This document shows, piece after piece, positions 28,442-39,068 of a stretch of DNA of 64,000 bases. Under the pieces are notes generated by a model. The model saw only the letters and a program-made list of their open reading frames with translations, searched no databases and was not told the origin of the DNA. The translations under genes were made by a program, and so were the position numbers. The number at the start of each line of letters is the position of its first letter. Positions within the stretch are counted from its first letter, which is position 1. The stretch covers positions 186,001-250,000 of the forward strand of contig NZ_FNMZ01000003.1 of NCBI RefSeq assembly GCF_900106695.1, given 5' to 3'. The stretch is from Albimonas donghaensis (GTDB taxonomy: Bacteria; Pseudomonadota; Alphaproteobacteria; Rhodobacterales; Rhodobacteraceae).

Positions 28442-30838
28442 ATGTCCGTTTCGCAGAGCCTTTCGTCCATCGAGGCCACCCATGGCGCCACGCTCGGCGC
28501 CTTCGGGGAGCTCGAGTCGCTGCGGGCGCTGGTCCAGGGGACGGGCGAGGACGACGCCGAACCGCGCAGCTTCGAAGAAGTGCTCACCGACTGGAGCCCC
28601 CTGCTGATCCGGGTCGGCGTCTATGGCGGCGCGGAATTGCTGCTCATGGCGCTCGATGCCCATATCGATGACCTGAAGCGGGACTACCGCGCCCAGCTCC
28701 GCGAGTTCCACAACAAGGTCGGCGAGGTCGCCGAAACCGCCGAGGACGGGGAGCTGCTGATGCTGGTCGGCGGCGCCCTGCCGGGCATCGGACCGACCAT
28801 CAGCCGGCTCGGGCTGCGGCAGGCGATGGGACGGATCGAGGTCTCGGGCGAGGACCTGGAGGCCCGCGGCATCTCCATGGACCAGTCGCTGAGCCAGCAT
28901 ATCGAGCGGTTGGAGCGGCTGCATACGATCCTTGAGAACCTGGTCCGGGTGGTCGAGGTGGTCGACGCGGTGCTGACCGTCTACGGGATCCTGCCCGCCG
29001 CCATCGAACCGGCGCTGGAATGGATGGGCTTCGCATCGGACCCCGACGTCGACCCGCTCGCGGCGATGAGCGTCAGCGGCGAGATCGGCGTGGCGGATGC
29101 GGAGGCCGCGCCCGTCTGGTCGGACACCGATCTTTCCGATAACGCGCGCATGGAGGCCGGCTTCGCCGCCTTCGCCCTGCGCTTCGATGCCGAAACCTCG
29201 GATTACACCGGGATCATCGACGCCATGACCCAGGCCGTCGCCCCGGTTCAGGCGGCGATCGAGACCATCATCGACCCGGCGGTCGAGGGGCTGGACGCCG
29301 CGCTGGAGTTCATCGAGGACCTGGTCGAACCCATCGACTTCCTCGAAGGGCTGGAGGCGCTGGCCCGGCCCTTCATCTCCGCCGTGTCGACCATGGCGAG
29401 CCCGATCAACGCCTTCTTCGACTTCCTGGAGGACCCGCCGCGCGTCTTCGGCATCCGCGTCTTCCCGGCGATCCCGCGCAGCGCCATCGACGCGATCCTC
29501 GACTTCCTCGACGCGCTGAACGGGGTGGTGCAGGAGGCGGTGGAATTCTTCCTGGGCGACCTGCTGCGGCCGATCCAGAACGCCGCCAACGCCATTCTCG
29601 ACAAGCTGATCCCGATCGACGAGTTCCTGGCCCCGGTCAACGCCGCGATCGCCGCCCTGACCTCGCTGGCCGACGTGATGGAGGGGCTGATCCCCGACGT
29701 GCCGGACCTGGGCGTGGACGACATTCTCGACCGGCTCGCGGCCGCCACGGCGCCGTCGCTGGAAGCCTTCGCGGTCTCCGACGGCGACCTGCAGCGCAAC
29801 GTGTTCTTCGGCGCGTCGGAGGGCGAGACGGTCGTGGGCCTGACCCTGGCCGAGACCGAAGCCGCGGCGGGCGAAGACGGCGACCTCGCCGCCGCGTCCG
29901 CGGAGACCTCCGAAGAGGGGGTCGAGGACGAGAGCCCCACCGATCCCGATCCCGTTCCCGGCGCGGTGCTGGCCGGCGGCGGCGGCGACGACCATCTGAC
30001 CGGAACCGCGCTGGCGGACTTCCTGCTGGGCGGGACCGGCGACGACACGCTGATCGGCCTGGCCGGCGACGACGCCATCCTCGGCGGTGCCGGCGATGAC
30101 GAGATCACCGGCGGGCTCGGCGACGACGCCATCGACGGCGGGCTCGGCGAGGACCGGGCGCTCTTCGCCGGCAGCTCGGCCGACTACACGTTCGAGACCG
30201 TCGACGGCGTGCTTTATGTGGACGGCGAGGACGGGCGGGATTCGGTGGTCGGGGTCGAGACGCTGGTCTTCGCCAACGGCGCTTTCAACGCCGGGCTCTT
30301 CGCGCCGGACACCGGCGGCGCCGGCGACGACGTGATCGTGCGCGGCGCGGGAGCGGACAGGCTCAAGGGCGGCGCCGGCGAGGATGAGCTGCGCGGCGGC
30401 GCCGGGCGCGATACGCTGAAGGGCGGGGCCGACGGCGATTACCTCAATGGCGGCCGCGGACAGGACGTGCTGAAGGGCCAGGCCGGGGACGATTTCCTGT
30501 TCGGCGGGCCGGGCCCGGACAATCTGTTCGGCGGCGGCGGAAACGACACGCTCGACGGCGGCCCCGGCCGGGACAAGCTGGTCGGCGGCCTCGGCGACGA
30601 TCTGCTGATCGGCGGCAAGGGCGCCGACCTGATGGTGTTCCGAGGCAGGCACGGGACCGATACGATCGAGGACTTCGGCCTGGGCGCCGACCAGATGCAG
30701 ATCCGCGGGCTGCGGGATTTCGCCGACCTGACGATCACCCGCGACGGCGCCGATTCGGTGATCGAATGGCGCGACCTGACGATCATCGTCGCCGATCTCA
30801 AGCCGCGCGAGATCGACGAGGATCACTTCCTGCTCTGA
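28442..30838 (+). CDS. RTX (hemolysin-type calcium-binding) repeat protein with unrecognised helical N-terminal half
   Basis: 798 residues. Residues 1 to about 500 are predominantly helical with long amphipathic or hydrophobic helices and no domain I recognise. Two related segments, EDLVEPIDFLEGLEAL (near 294) and DKLIPIDEFLAPVNAA (near 388), suggest internal repetition. An acidic spacer (about 470-505) leads to calcium-binding GGxGxDxLx nonapeptides in two blocks (about 510-571 and 627-740). Between them is an RTX-type insert, DYTFETVDGVLYVDGEDG. The C-terminus DEDHFLL fits a type I secretion signal, and there is no N-terminal signal peptide. No type I exporter genes are adjacent. The ATG has GGGGAG upstream. 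Probably secreted; role unknown. Confidence 0.85.
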   Translation: MSVSQSLSSIEATHGATLGAFGELESLRALVQGTGEDDAEPRSFEEVLTDWSPLLIRVGVYGGAELLLMALDAHIDDLKRDYRAQLREFHNKVGEVAETAEDGELLMLVGGALPGIGPTISRLGLRQAMGRIEVSGEDLEARGISMDQSLSQHIERLERLHTILENLVRVVEVVDAVLTVYGILPAAIEPALEWMGFASDPDVDPLAAMSVSGEIGVADAEAAPVWSDTDLSDNARMEAGFAAFALRFDAETSDYTGIIDAMTQAVAPVQAAIETIIDPAVEGLDAALEFIEDLVEPIDFLEGLEALARPFISAVSTMASPINAFFDFLEDPPRVFGIRVFPAIPRSAIDAILDFLDALNGVVQEAVEFFLGDLLRPIQNAANAILDKLIPIDEFLAPVNAAIAALTSLADVMEGLIPDVPDLGVDDILDRLAAATAPSLEAFAVSDGDLQRNVFFGASEGETVVGLTLAETEAAAGEDGDLAAASAETSEEGVEDESPTDPDPVPGAVLAGGGGDDHLTGTALADFLLGGTGDDTLIGLAGDDAILGGAGDDEITGGLGDDAIDGGLGEDRALFAGSSADYTFETVDGVLYVDGEDGRDSVVGVETLVFANGAFNAGLFAPDTGGAGDDVIVRGAGADRLKGGAGEDELRGGAGRDTLKGGADGDYLNGGRGQDVLKGQAGDDFLFGGPGPDNLFGGGGNDTLDGGPGRDKLVGGLGDDLLIGGKGADLMVFRGRHGTDTIEDFGLGADQMQIRGLRDFADLTITRDGADSVIEWRDLTIIVADLKPREIDEDHFLL

Positions 30839-30850
30839 CCGCCCGGGTGC

Positions 30851-30868
30851 GGGGCGCGCGGGCGCCCC
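30851..30868. terminator. Bidirectional hairpin between convergent genes
   Basis: GGGGCGC-GCGG-GCGCCCC, a 7-bp stem in the 47-base gap between the RTX gene (plus) and the CTERM gene (minus). No T-run on either side. Confidence 0.45.
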
Positions 30869-30885
30869 GGCCCCGGCCCTGCGCC

Positions 30886-31629
30886 TCAGCCCCCGCGACG
30901 GCGGCGGGCCAGGCCCAGCGCCACGAGCCCGCTCAGCAGCATCAGCGCCGCCGGGGGCGCGGGCACCACCGACGGCGGCGCGCCCTCGCTATGTCCGCCC
31001 TCGCCGCCCGAGGGCGTGCGGGGCGCTTCGCCGTCCGTTCGCCCCCCCGCTTCGCCTTCGGTCCGACCGCTGCTCGATCCGCCGTCCACGATGCCGACCG
31101 TCCTGATTTCGGGGTCATGGGCGCCGCCGTAGCTGAGCGCCGCCAGCCGTCCCCCGATCTCGAACCCGCGGCGGCTGAGATCGCGGGCGGTCCCGATCAG
31201 ACCGTCGAGCATCTCGCCGAAGGCCAGGCGGTCGTCTCCCACATCGGCGAAGGCGGTTTCCAGCGCGTCGCGGGGCACGAGAAAGCACATTTTCCAGGGC
31301 GACAGCTCGGCCGCGGCGCCCGGAGGCAACGGGCCCTCGGCGCCGAACAGGCCGCGGGTGCGGCTGCCGCAGGCGTGAAAGCCCTCATCCGGCGACAGAA
31401 GCGCGCTTTCGCGCGGCACGAAGACCTCCTCGTCGCGCCAGAGCAGGGTCCAGCCCCCGGCTTCAGGATCCCAGGTCACCGACTCGCGCGGCACCGGGCC
31501 GCAATGCTCGCCGCCGCAACAGGCGTTGGCGTTCGGATCGGTGTCATAGACGGAGTGCCCCGCCGCCGGCGCCGCCGCGCCGACCGCGAGAACGACCGCT
31601 CCCCCAAGAAGCAGCAGTGCACGCAGCAT
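30886..31629 (-). CDS. Exported Cys-motif protein with VPxPA-CTERM-like sorting tail
   Basis: 247 residues. A signal peptide (1-24, cleaved near AAG-HS) precedes HSVYDTDPNANACCGGEHCGPVP. That resembles the CC-x-x-x-D/H-C-x-PV motif of small exported alphaproteobacterial proteins of unknown function, which also share an FVPRESALLSPDEGFHAC-type region. A Gly/Ser/Glu-rich linker (about 180-215) leads to the tail PSVVPAPPAALMLLSGLVALGLARRRRGG-type ending: a VPxPxA motif, one helix, then four Arg. That is the layout of VPLPA-CTERM exosortase substrates. The matching exosortase is not in the window. An AT-rich upstream patch (31690-31745) may be the promoter. Confidence 0.72.
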   Translation of the reverse strand: MLRALLLLGGAVVLAVGAAAPAAGHSVYDTDPNANACCGGEHCGPVPRESVTWDPEAGGWTLLWRDEEVFVPRESALLSPDEGFHACGSRTRGLFGAEGPLPPGAAAELSPWKMCFLVPRDALETAFADVGDDRLAFGEMLDGLIGTARDLSRRGFEIGGRLAALSYGGAHDPEIRTVGIVDGGSSSGRTEGEAGGRTDGEAPRTPSGGEGGHSEGAPPSVVPAPPAALMLLSGLVALGLARRRRGG

Positions 31630-31806
31630 GTTGAAAAGCCCCCTTTACCCGGCCGACAGCTCGGCTCCCGGGCACGGGTATGGCGATGAGGGATGATCAA
31701 AGACTTTTCAGGGCTGGTTTTAGGATTCTTTTAGTGCTGATTTCGGCTGAAACGCGGCGGCTCCCCTCACGCGGCCGGGGATGGGCGCGAGGGGGCGGGC
31801 GCGGCC

Positions 31807-33189
31807 TCAGTCCATCGCCGGATCGGCCAGCGCATCCATGACCAGCACGCGGTCATCGGGGTCGGCCAGGTCCTCGGCGGCGCGTTTCACCCGGTCCAGC
31901 AGGCGGCGGACGGCGGCGCGGTCCTCCTCCAGCCAGGCGATGCGGGCGATATCGGACAGGGCCTGGGCCGCGCGCTCCAGCACCACCGCCTTGTCGCGCC
32001 CGGCGTCGAGCACCGGGTGCAGCAGCCGCGGCGCCAGCCAGGCCGCGCCGCAGGACTGCGCCGCCACGATGGCCACGCCGGTCCCGCCGTCATCCGGCGC
32101 CCCAGGCGCCCCCCCGTCGCCCCCCCCGTCGCCCCCCCCGTCCGCCCAGCGCAGGCGCGAGGGCGGGCCGAGACGGGCGAGCACGGAGCAGCCCTCGGCG
32201 ATGCGGTCGATGCAGGCCATGGCGGTGAACGGGTCGTTGATCGAGGGCGACAGGGCGCGCAGCGCCACTTCGGCCAGCGCGTCGCCCTCGAAATCCGCGA
32301 CGCCGGAGCGGCGGCGGCGCGAGGTCAGGGCGAGCCGGCCGCGCAGCGCGGTCTCGACCTCCGACGGATCGCCATGCTGGCCCAGGACCCGGGCCAGCGG
32401 GCGGCCGGGGAGCACGTGGTCGTTCTCCCGCGGCAGCACGATCAGGCGCAGGCCGTGGCTCCCCGCCCAGCCGGCCAGCGCGTCCAGGTCCATGTCGCCC
32501 AGGTAGCCGGCCGCGTCGGCGCGGATCACCACGCCCTCGGCCTCGGCCAACGCCTCCAGCGCCGCGGCGGCGTCGGCCTCCGCCACGCCCATGCGCACCT
32601 TCCCCGCCCGGCAGGCGGTCACGAAGGCGTCGCCGATGCGGGCCACCGTGGCGTCGGCGCGGATCGCTTCGGACATGCGGGTGGCGAACAGCACCACGGC
32701 GACCAGCGCCAGCGAGCCCAGCAGCGCCGCGAAGGCCACCGCCATCAGGGCCACGCGCCCGTCCTCGGAGGTCTGGGTCATCGCCAGCAGCCCCGAGAGC
32801 GCCGCGAAGAAGGCCGCGAGGCTGAGCCCGAGCAGCGCCTGGGTGGCGTTGGAGCGCAGCCAGAAGTCGATGATCCGCGGCCCGATCTGCTGCGAGGTCA
32901 GGGTCAGCGCCACGAAGCTGAGCGAGAACACGATGGAAACGGTGGTGATCATCCCCCCCGCAACCATGCCCAGCACGTCGCGGGCGCCGTCCGGGTCGAG
33001 CCCCTCGGCCAGCGCGCGGATGCGCTCGGCCAGCGCATCGAGCCCGGCCGCGGCCGCCCAGGACGCCGGGTCCGCGCCGAACAGCATCGCCGGCAGCACC
33101 AGCGACTGGCTGACGGCGACCATCAGCAGGGGCAGGAACCAGAAGCTCTCAAGGGCCGCGTCGAATGCCCAACGCAACCGCATGCGCAT
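31807..33189 (-). CDS. DUF2254 family membrane protein
   Basis: 460 residues. Four transmembrane helices lie at about residues 15-40, 75-100, 118-138 and 145-170, followed by a long cytoplasmic part. Family signature: MVAGGMITTVSIVFSLSFVALTLTSQQIGPRIIDFWLRSNATQ and, later, DVALRALSPSINDPFTAMACID-like. The function is unknown. A Gly/Asp-rich loop (about residues 350-370) is encoded by a 12-bp repeat. The gene starts one base after the zapE stop, so it is coupled to zapE. Confidence 0.85.
   Translation of the reverse strand: MRMRLRWAFDAALESFWFLPLLMVAVSQSLVLPAMLFGADPASWAAAAGLDALAERIRALAEGLDPDGARDVLGMVAGGMITTVSIVFSLSFVALTLTSQQIGPRIIDFWLRSNATQALLGLSLAAFFAALSGLLAMTQTSEDGRVALMAVAFAALLGSLALVAVVLFATRMSEAIRADATVARIGDAFVTACRAGKVRMGVAEADAAAALEALAEAEGVVIRADAAGYLGDMDLDALAGWAGSHGLRLIVLPRENDHVLPGRPLARVLGQHGDPSEVETALRGRLALTSRRRRSGVADFEGDALAEVALRALSPSINDPFTAMACIDRIAEGCSVLARLGPPSRLRWADGGGDGGGDGGAPGAPDDGGTGVAIVAAQSCGAAWLAPRLLHPVLDAGRDKAVVLERAAQALSDIARIAWLEEDRAAVRRLLDRVKRAAEDLADPDDRVLVMDALADPAMD
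32106..32141 (-). repeat. 12-bp tandem repeat encoding a Gly/Asp loop in DUF2254
   Basis: On the plus strand GTCGCCCCCCCC is repeated, with flanking partial copies; on the coding strand this gives DGGGDGGGDGG. It lies outside the conserved parts and would tolerate length change. Confidence 0.75.
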
Positions 33190-33190
33190 G

Positions 33191-34318
33191 TCAGTCCGCC
33201 TTTTCCGGCCAGTCGGCGGCCCGCATCTCGTCCAGGCGGCTCGCCGTGCGCTCGAACTCGAAGGCCCCGGCGCCCTCCAGGTAGAGCGTTTCGGGTTCCG
33301 CCTCGGCGGAGACGAACAGTTTCGTGCGCGCCTCGTAGAGCGCGTCCACCAGGGTCACGAAGCGCTTGGCCTCGTTGTTGCGGGCGCGGGACAGGCGGGG
33401 CACGTTCTCGATCACCAGCGCGTCCACGGCCTCGACCAGCGCGAGATAGTCGGCGGCCCCCAGCGGGCGGGCGCAGAGATCCTCGAAACCTGCGCGCAGG
33501 GCGCGGTTCCGGTGGCGGGCGAAACTCTCGGTCCGGCCGGGGAAGGTCAGGACCAGCGGGGTCTCCTCCCCGGTTCCCAGATGGTCCCAGATGCGGTCGA
33601 TCTCGGCCTCCGCCTCCGGCCCCAGAGGCGCGATGTAGCGGCGGTCGGAGCGGGCGCGGTCGCGGCGGTGATCCTCGGCGCCGTCCAGATGGTGCAGGTC
33701 GAGCTTGTCCTTCAGGATCTCGATGAAGGGCAGGAAGATCGCGCGGTTGAGCCCGTCCTTGTAGAGGTCGTCCGGGTGGCGGTTGGAGGTCGTGACCACG
33801 ACCACGCCGCGGGCGAACAGCGCCTCGAACAGGCGGCCGACGATCATGGCGTCGGCGATGTCGGTGATCTGCATCTCGTCGAAGCAGAGCAGCGTGGCCG
33901 AGGCCGCGACCGTGTCCGCCACCGGCGCGATCGGGTCGGAGGCGCCGGCGTCGCGGGCCTTTTTGATGCCGGCGTGGATCTCCTGCATGAAGGCGTGGAA
34001 ATGCACGCGGCGCTTGGGGCTGACCGGGGCGATGTCGCAGAACAGGTCCATCAGCATGGATTTTCCGCGCCCGACCCCGCCGTAGAGGTAGAGGCCGCCC
34101 AGGGTTTCCTGCTTCGCACGCTCGCGTCCCCAGCCGAACCAGCCGCGCGCCACCTTCTTGCCCTGCCCGGGGTCGTAGCCCTTGAGGCGGTCATGCAGCA
34201 GTTGCAGCTGCTCGACGGCGTGGCGTTGGGCCGGGTCTTCGTTCAGCTCGCCTTCGCGCAGCAGCGCGCGGTAGCGGGCCATGGGGGTGTCGTCGGTTTT
34301 CGAGGCGTTGGGGGCCAT
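33191..34318 (-). CDS. zapE: Cell division protein ZapE (AFG1-like ATPase)
   Basis: 375-residue AFG1/ZapE P-loop ATPase that associates with the Z-ring in other proteobacteria. Walker A is GGVGRGKSMLMD near residue 88, followed by RRVHFHAFMQEIHAGI. Walker B is LLCFDEMQITDIADAMI, and the sensor region is VVTTSNRHPDDLYKDGLNR; all are family hallmarks. The start is ATG 34318 (MAPNASKTDDTPMARYRALL), behind AGGAGG about 12 bases upstream; the Pro/Arg-rich upstream open frame is not coding. It leads a two-gene unit with DUF2254. Confidence 0.92.
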   Translation of the reverse strand: MAPNASKTDDTPMARYRALLREGELNEDPAQRHAVEQLQLLHDRLKGYDPGQGKKVARGWFGWGRERAKQETLGGLYLYGGVGRGKSMLMDLFCDIAPVSPKRRVHFHAFMQEIHAGIKKARDAGASDPIAPVADTVAASATLLCFDEMQITDIADAMIVGRLFEALFARGVVVVTTSNRHPDDLYKDGLNRAIFLPFIEILKDKLDLHHLDGAEDHRRDRARSDRRYIAPLGPEAEAEIDRIWDHLGTGEETPLVLTFPGRTESFARHRNRALRAGFEDLCARPLGAADYLALVEAVDALVIENVPRLSRARNNEAKRFVTLVDALYEARTKLFVSAEAEPETLYLEGAGAFEFERTASRLDEMRAADWPEKAD

Positions 34319-34634
34319 GGGGCGGGCGGACCTCCTGCAGGGGCGTCGGGGACCGGCGTGCGGCCGGGGGGCGCGCATGTCAAGGCGCGGGGGCCTGAAC
34401 GGGGCGGCCCGGTAGGCGGACCGGGGGGGACCGGGAGGCGGACCGGGTGGGGGCGGCCGATCACGTCCGGTGACGGGGCGCATCAATGTAAGTCATGCTT
34501 ACATTATTCGCTTGCCCCGACGCCGAGGCTCGGCCAGTCTCCGGCCGATCCGCGATCCGGCGGATGATCCCCGGCCCGGCCGTTCCCGCGTCGCGGGCGC
34601 GGGCGCACCGACCATCTCGCCCCGCAGGCCCGCC

Positions 34635-35249
34635 ATGCCAGACGCTCCCGCCTCCGAAACCCGCGCCTCCGCCTTCCGCTGGCGGATCGAGGGGCATGCG
34701 ATCCTGTCGCCGGAGGACTGCATCGCCGACGCCTCGGGCGCCTTTCCGCCGGCGCTGGGGGACGCCAATGACTGGGCGCGCTTTCAGGCGGCGCTGGACG
34801 CCTGCGCGGCGACCGTTCTGGCCCGCGCCAGCCACGAGGCGACGCCCAACGCCGGCCGCCGCCTGCGGGTGGTGATGAGCCGGGGCCATCGGGGCCTGAC
34901 AAGGGGCCTGGAGGCCTGGGAATGGAACCCCGCCGACATCCCCGTCCCCGAGATGCTGGCCGCCGTGGTTCCCGAGGGCGGGCGCATCGGCGTGCCCGGC
35001 GGGCGCGCGGCCTTCGACCTGTTCCTGCCCTGGTTCGACAGCTTCCACCTGGCCCGGAACCCGTCCTGCCCCCTGCCCGGCGGACGCCCGGTGTTCTCGG
35101 GGCTCGGCCCCGCGCGATCGGCGGAGCGCGCGCTGGCGGAAGCCGGCCTCGTCCCCGGCCCGACCGAGACCCTCACGCCCGAGACCGGCGTGACCCTGAC
35201 CGAATGGCGGCGCCCCGGCGGCCCCGCGTCCTGTGACGGCGACCTGTGA
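34635..35249 (+). CDS. Dihydrofolate reductase-like (RibD C-terminal-like) protein
   Basis: 204 residues. The C-terminal part GGRIGVPGGRAAFDLFLPWFDSFHLARNPSCPLPGGRPVF matches the DHFR/RibD-C superfamily nucleotide-binding and last-strand region. Upstream RLRVVMSRGHRGL is the usual central strand. The N-terminal part (FRWRIEGHAILSPEDCIADASG) corresponds to the DHFR strand that carries the substrate-side residues. It is not a standard FolA: the family includes unassigned reductases. The start MPDAPASETRA was chosen because similarity begins soon after; no strong ribosome site is seen. Confidence 0.6.
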   Translation: MPDAPASETRASAFRWRIEGHAILSPEDCIADASGAFPPALGDANDWARFQAALDACAATVLARASHEATPNAGRRLRVVMSRGHRGLTRGLEAWEWNPADIPVPEMLAAVVPEGGRIGVPGGRAAFDLFLPWFDSFHLARNPSCPLPGGRPVFSGLGPARSAERALAEAGLVPGPTETLTPETGVTLTEWRRPGGPASCDGDL

Positions 35250-35262
35250 TGGAATCGATCCG

Positions 35263-36552
35263 ATGACCACGACCTCCCCCGCCGCCGCCGCCGTGTCCTC
35301 CGCGCCGGACCGGCTGTTCACGCCGATGCTGATCTCGGGCGCCGTGATCCTCGCGCTGGGTTTCGGGGTGCGGGCGGCCTTCGGGCTGTTCCAGATCCCC
35401 ATCGAGCAGAGCTACGGCTGGCCGCGGGCGGAATATTCGCTGGCCATCGCCCTGCAGAACCTGGCCTGGGGCGCGGCCCAGCCCGCCTTCGCGGCGATGG
35501 CCGAGAAGTTCGGCACGCGGCGCACGCTGCTGGTGGGGCTGGCGATCTATGCGGTCGGGCTGCTGGGCTCCGCCTGGGCGACGACGCCCGAGGGGCACCA
35601 GGCGCTGAACATCCTGATCGGCTTCGGCATCGCGGGATCGGGGCTCGGCGTGATCCTCGGCGCGGTGGGGCGCGAGGCGTCGGACAAGAACCGCAGCCTC
35701 AGCCTGGGGATCGTCACCTCGGCGGCCTCGGCGGGGCAGCTGATCCTGCCGCCGATCCTCGGGATGCTGCTGACCTCGATGGCGTGGGAGGACGTGTTCC
35801 TCGTGTCCGCCGCCATCGTCGCGGCCTGCGCGCTGCTGCTGCCGCTGACCACCGGCGCGCCGCCCCCCGCCCTGCCCGGCGCCGCCGCGCCGGCCGAGGG
35901 CACATTGCGCGAGGCGCTGGTCCGGGCGGCGAAGGATCCGTCCTTCATCCTGATCTTCCTCGGCTTCTTCTCCTGCGGCTATCAGCTGGGCTTCATCACC
36001 GCGCATTTCCCGGCCTTCATCACCGAGGCCTGCGCCGCCGTGGACCCGGCGGGGCTGCTGGCCTCGGTCGGGATCTCGTCCACCGCGGCGCTGGGGGGCT
36101 GGGCGCTGGCGATGATCGGGGCGGCGAATATAGGCGGCACCCTGCTGGCCGGCAAGCTGGGCGCGACCTTTCCCAAGCGTTGGCTGCTGACCATCGTCTA
36201 CCTGCTGCGCGCCGCGGTCTGCGCGGCCTTCATCGTGATCCCGATGACCCCGGCGACGGTGCTGATCTTCTCGGTCGCCATGGGGTCGCTCTGGCTCGCC
36301 ACCGTGCCGCTGACGGTGGGGCTGGTGGGGGTGATCCACGGGCTGCGCTACATGGGCACGCTTTACGGGATCGTGTTCTTCTCCCACCAGGTCGGCGGAT
36401 TCCTCGGGGTCTGGCTGGGCGGCGCGCTGCATGACCGTTTCGGGGATTACGCGGCGGTGTGGTGGATCGGGGTGGCGATCAGCCTGTTCTCGGCCGCCTG
36501 CCACCTGCCGGTGCGCGAGCGTCCGCTGGCGGCGCTGGGCGCCCCGGCCTGA
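35263..36552 (+). CDS. MFS transporter, OxlT/monocarboxylate-like
   Basis: 429 residues, 12 predicted transmembrane helices with a central loop near residues 205-225. Motif A-like segment AEKFGTRRTLLVGL follows helix 2; helices 1-2 contain GFGVRAAFGLFQIPIEQSYGWPRAEYSLAIAL, as in the oxalate:formate antiporter/monocarboxylate branch. The substrate is unknown. The ATG is 13 bases after the DHFR-like gene, so the two are likely cotranscribed; a small-acid or metabolite transporter would fit but this is inference. Confidence 0.85.
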   Translation: MTTTSPAAAAVSSAPDRLFTPMLISGAVILALGFGVRAAFGLFQIPIEQSYGWPRAEYSLAIALQNLAWGAAQPAFAAMAEKFGTRRTLLVGLAIYAVGLLGSAWATTPEGHQALNILIGFGIAGSGLGVILGAVGREASDKNRSLSLGIVTSAASAGQLILPPILGMLLTSMAWEDVFLVSAAIVAACALLLPLTTGAPPPALPGAAAPAEGTLREALVRAAKDPSFILIFLGFFSCGYQLGFITAHFPAFITEACAAVDPAGLLASVGISSTAALGGWALAMIGAANIGGTLLAGKLGATFPKRWLLTIVYLLRAAVCAAFIVIPMTPATVLIFSVAMGSLWLATVPLTVGLVGVIHGLRYMGTLYGIVFFSHQVGGFLGVWLGGALHDRFGDYAAVWWIGVAISLFSAACHLPVRERPLAALGAPA

Positions 36553-36658
36553 GCCGGCGGCGGGCCGCGCCCCGCTCTTGCCTCCGGGGGCGGGGCTGTG
36601 TATATCCCCCTCGACATAGCGGCGCTGTGGTCCCCTCGGGGGCGCGGCGACCGGACCG

Positions 36659-36687
36659 AAAGGGCGGGCCGCTACGGCCCGCCCTTT
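36659..36687 (+). terminator. Strong hairpin terminator before rimP
   Basis: A perfect 13-bp stem (AAAGGGCGGGCCG / CGGCCCGCCCTTT), loop CTA, followed by GTCTTTT. It is about 105 bases after the MFS stop and about 100 before rimP. It is almost the same sequence as the lpd terminator. Confidence 0.75.
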
Positions 36688-36720
36688 GTCTTTTCCGGCG
36701 GGCGTTCCGCGATGACGACC

Positions 36721-36746
36721 ACGACGCACGGCCACGACGCACGGCC
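36721..36746. repeat. Two exact 13-bp direct repeats upstream of rimP
   Basis: ACGACGCACGGCC occurs twice in tandem, followed by a degenerate third (GCGACGACACGGCC). It lies 44-69 bases before the rimP ATG, in the likely leader. Confidence 0.6.
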
Positions 36747-36789
36747 GCGACGACACGGCCATGATGACGCAAATACGGGGTCAACGGCG

Positions 36790-37417
36790 ATGACGACCGA
36801 ACTTGTGGCGAAAGCCGCGATCGACCGCCGCCTGGCGGAGATCATCCTGCCGACGGTGGAGGGCATGGGCTTCGAGCTCGTGCGCCTGCGCTACATGTCC
36901 GGCGCCCGGCGCTCGACCCTCCAGATCATGGCCGAGAAGGCCGACGGCACCATGGAGGTCGAGGACTGCGCCGACCTTTCGCGCGCCGTCTCGGCGGTTC
37001 TGGACGTCGAGGACCCGGTCGAGGGCCAGTATGCGCTGGAGGTCTCCTCCCCCGGCATCGACCGCCCGCTGACCCGGTTCAAGGATTTCGAGCGGTTCGA
37101 GGGCTGGGAAACCAAGCTCGAAACCTCGGAGCTGATCGACGGCCGCAAGCGGTTCAAGGGCCGGCTCGCGGGCGTCGAGGACGACGAGGTGCTGCTGGAG
37201 ATCCCCGAGGGGACCATCGGCCTGAAATTCGAATGGCTGGTCGACGCCAAGCTGGTGCTGACCGACGAGCTGATCGCCGACTCGCTCCGCGCCCGCAAGG
37301 CGGCCGGGCTTGCGACCGACGACATGGACGAAACCCGCTACGACGACATCGAGGATGACGCTTCCGAAGGGGACGATGACGGCCCCGATGACGGCGGCGA
37401 CGATCAGGAGAAGACCA

Positions 37418-37440
<23 letters not shown>
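36790..37440 (+). CDS. rimP: Ribosome maturation factor RimP
   Basis: 216 residues; needed for 30S subunit maturation. Start [31 protein letters not shown], matching the family N-terminus; an in-frame ATG at 36712 would add a His/Arg/Thr-rich stretch not found in the family. Core motifs are [29 protein letters not shown] and [20 protein letters not shown]. The last 35 residues are a very acidic D/E-rich extension typical of alphaproteobacterial RimP. It overlaps nusA by 23 bases. Confidence 0.95.
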
Positions 37441-39043
<1,603 letters not shown>

Positions 39044-39068
39044 GCCTCCTTCCCCGCGAGACGATCCC

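Noticed and set aside
28337-30826. 829-codon minus-strand frame opposite the RTX gene
   Set aside because: Val/Asp/His-rich mirror of the RTX repeats; the plus-strand frame has the calcium-binding nonapeptides and a ribosome site.
36712-36789. N-terminal extension of rimP rich in His, Arg and Thr
   Set aside because: Not found in RimP proteins; it translates the 13-bp direct repeats. The start at 36790 matches the family.
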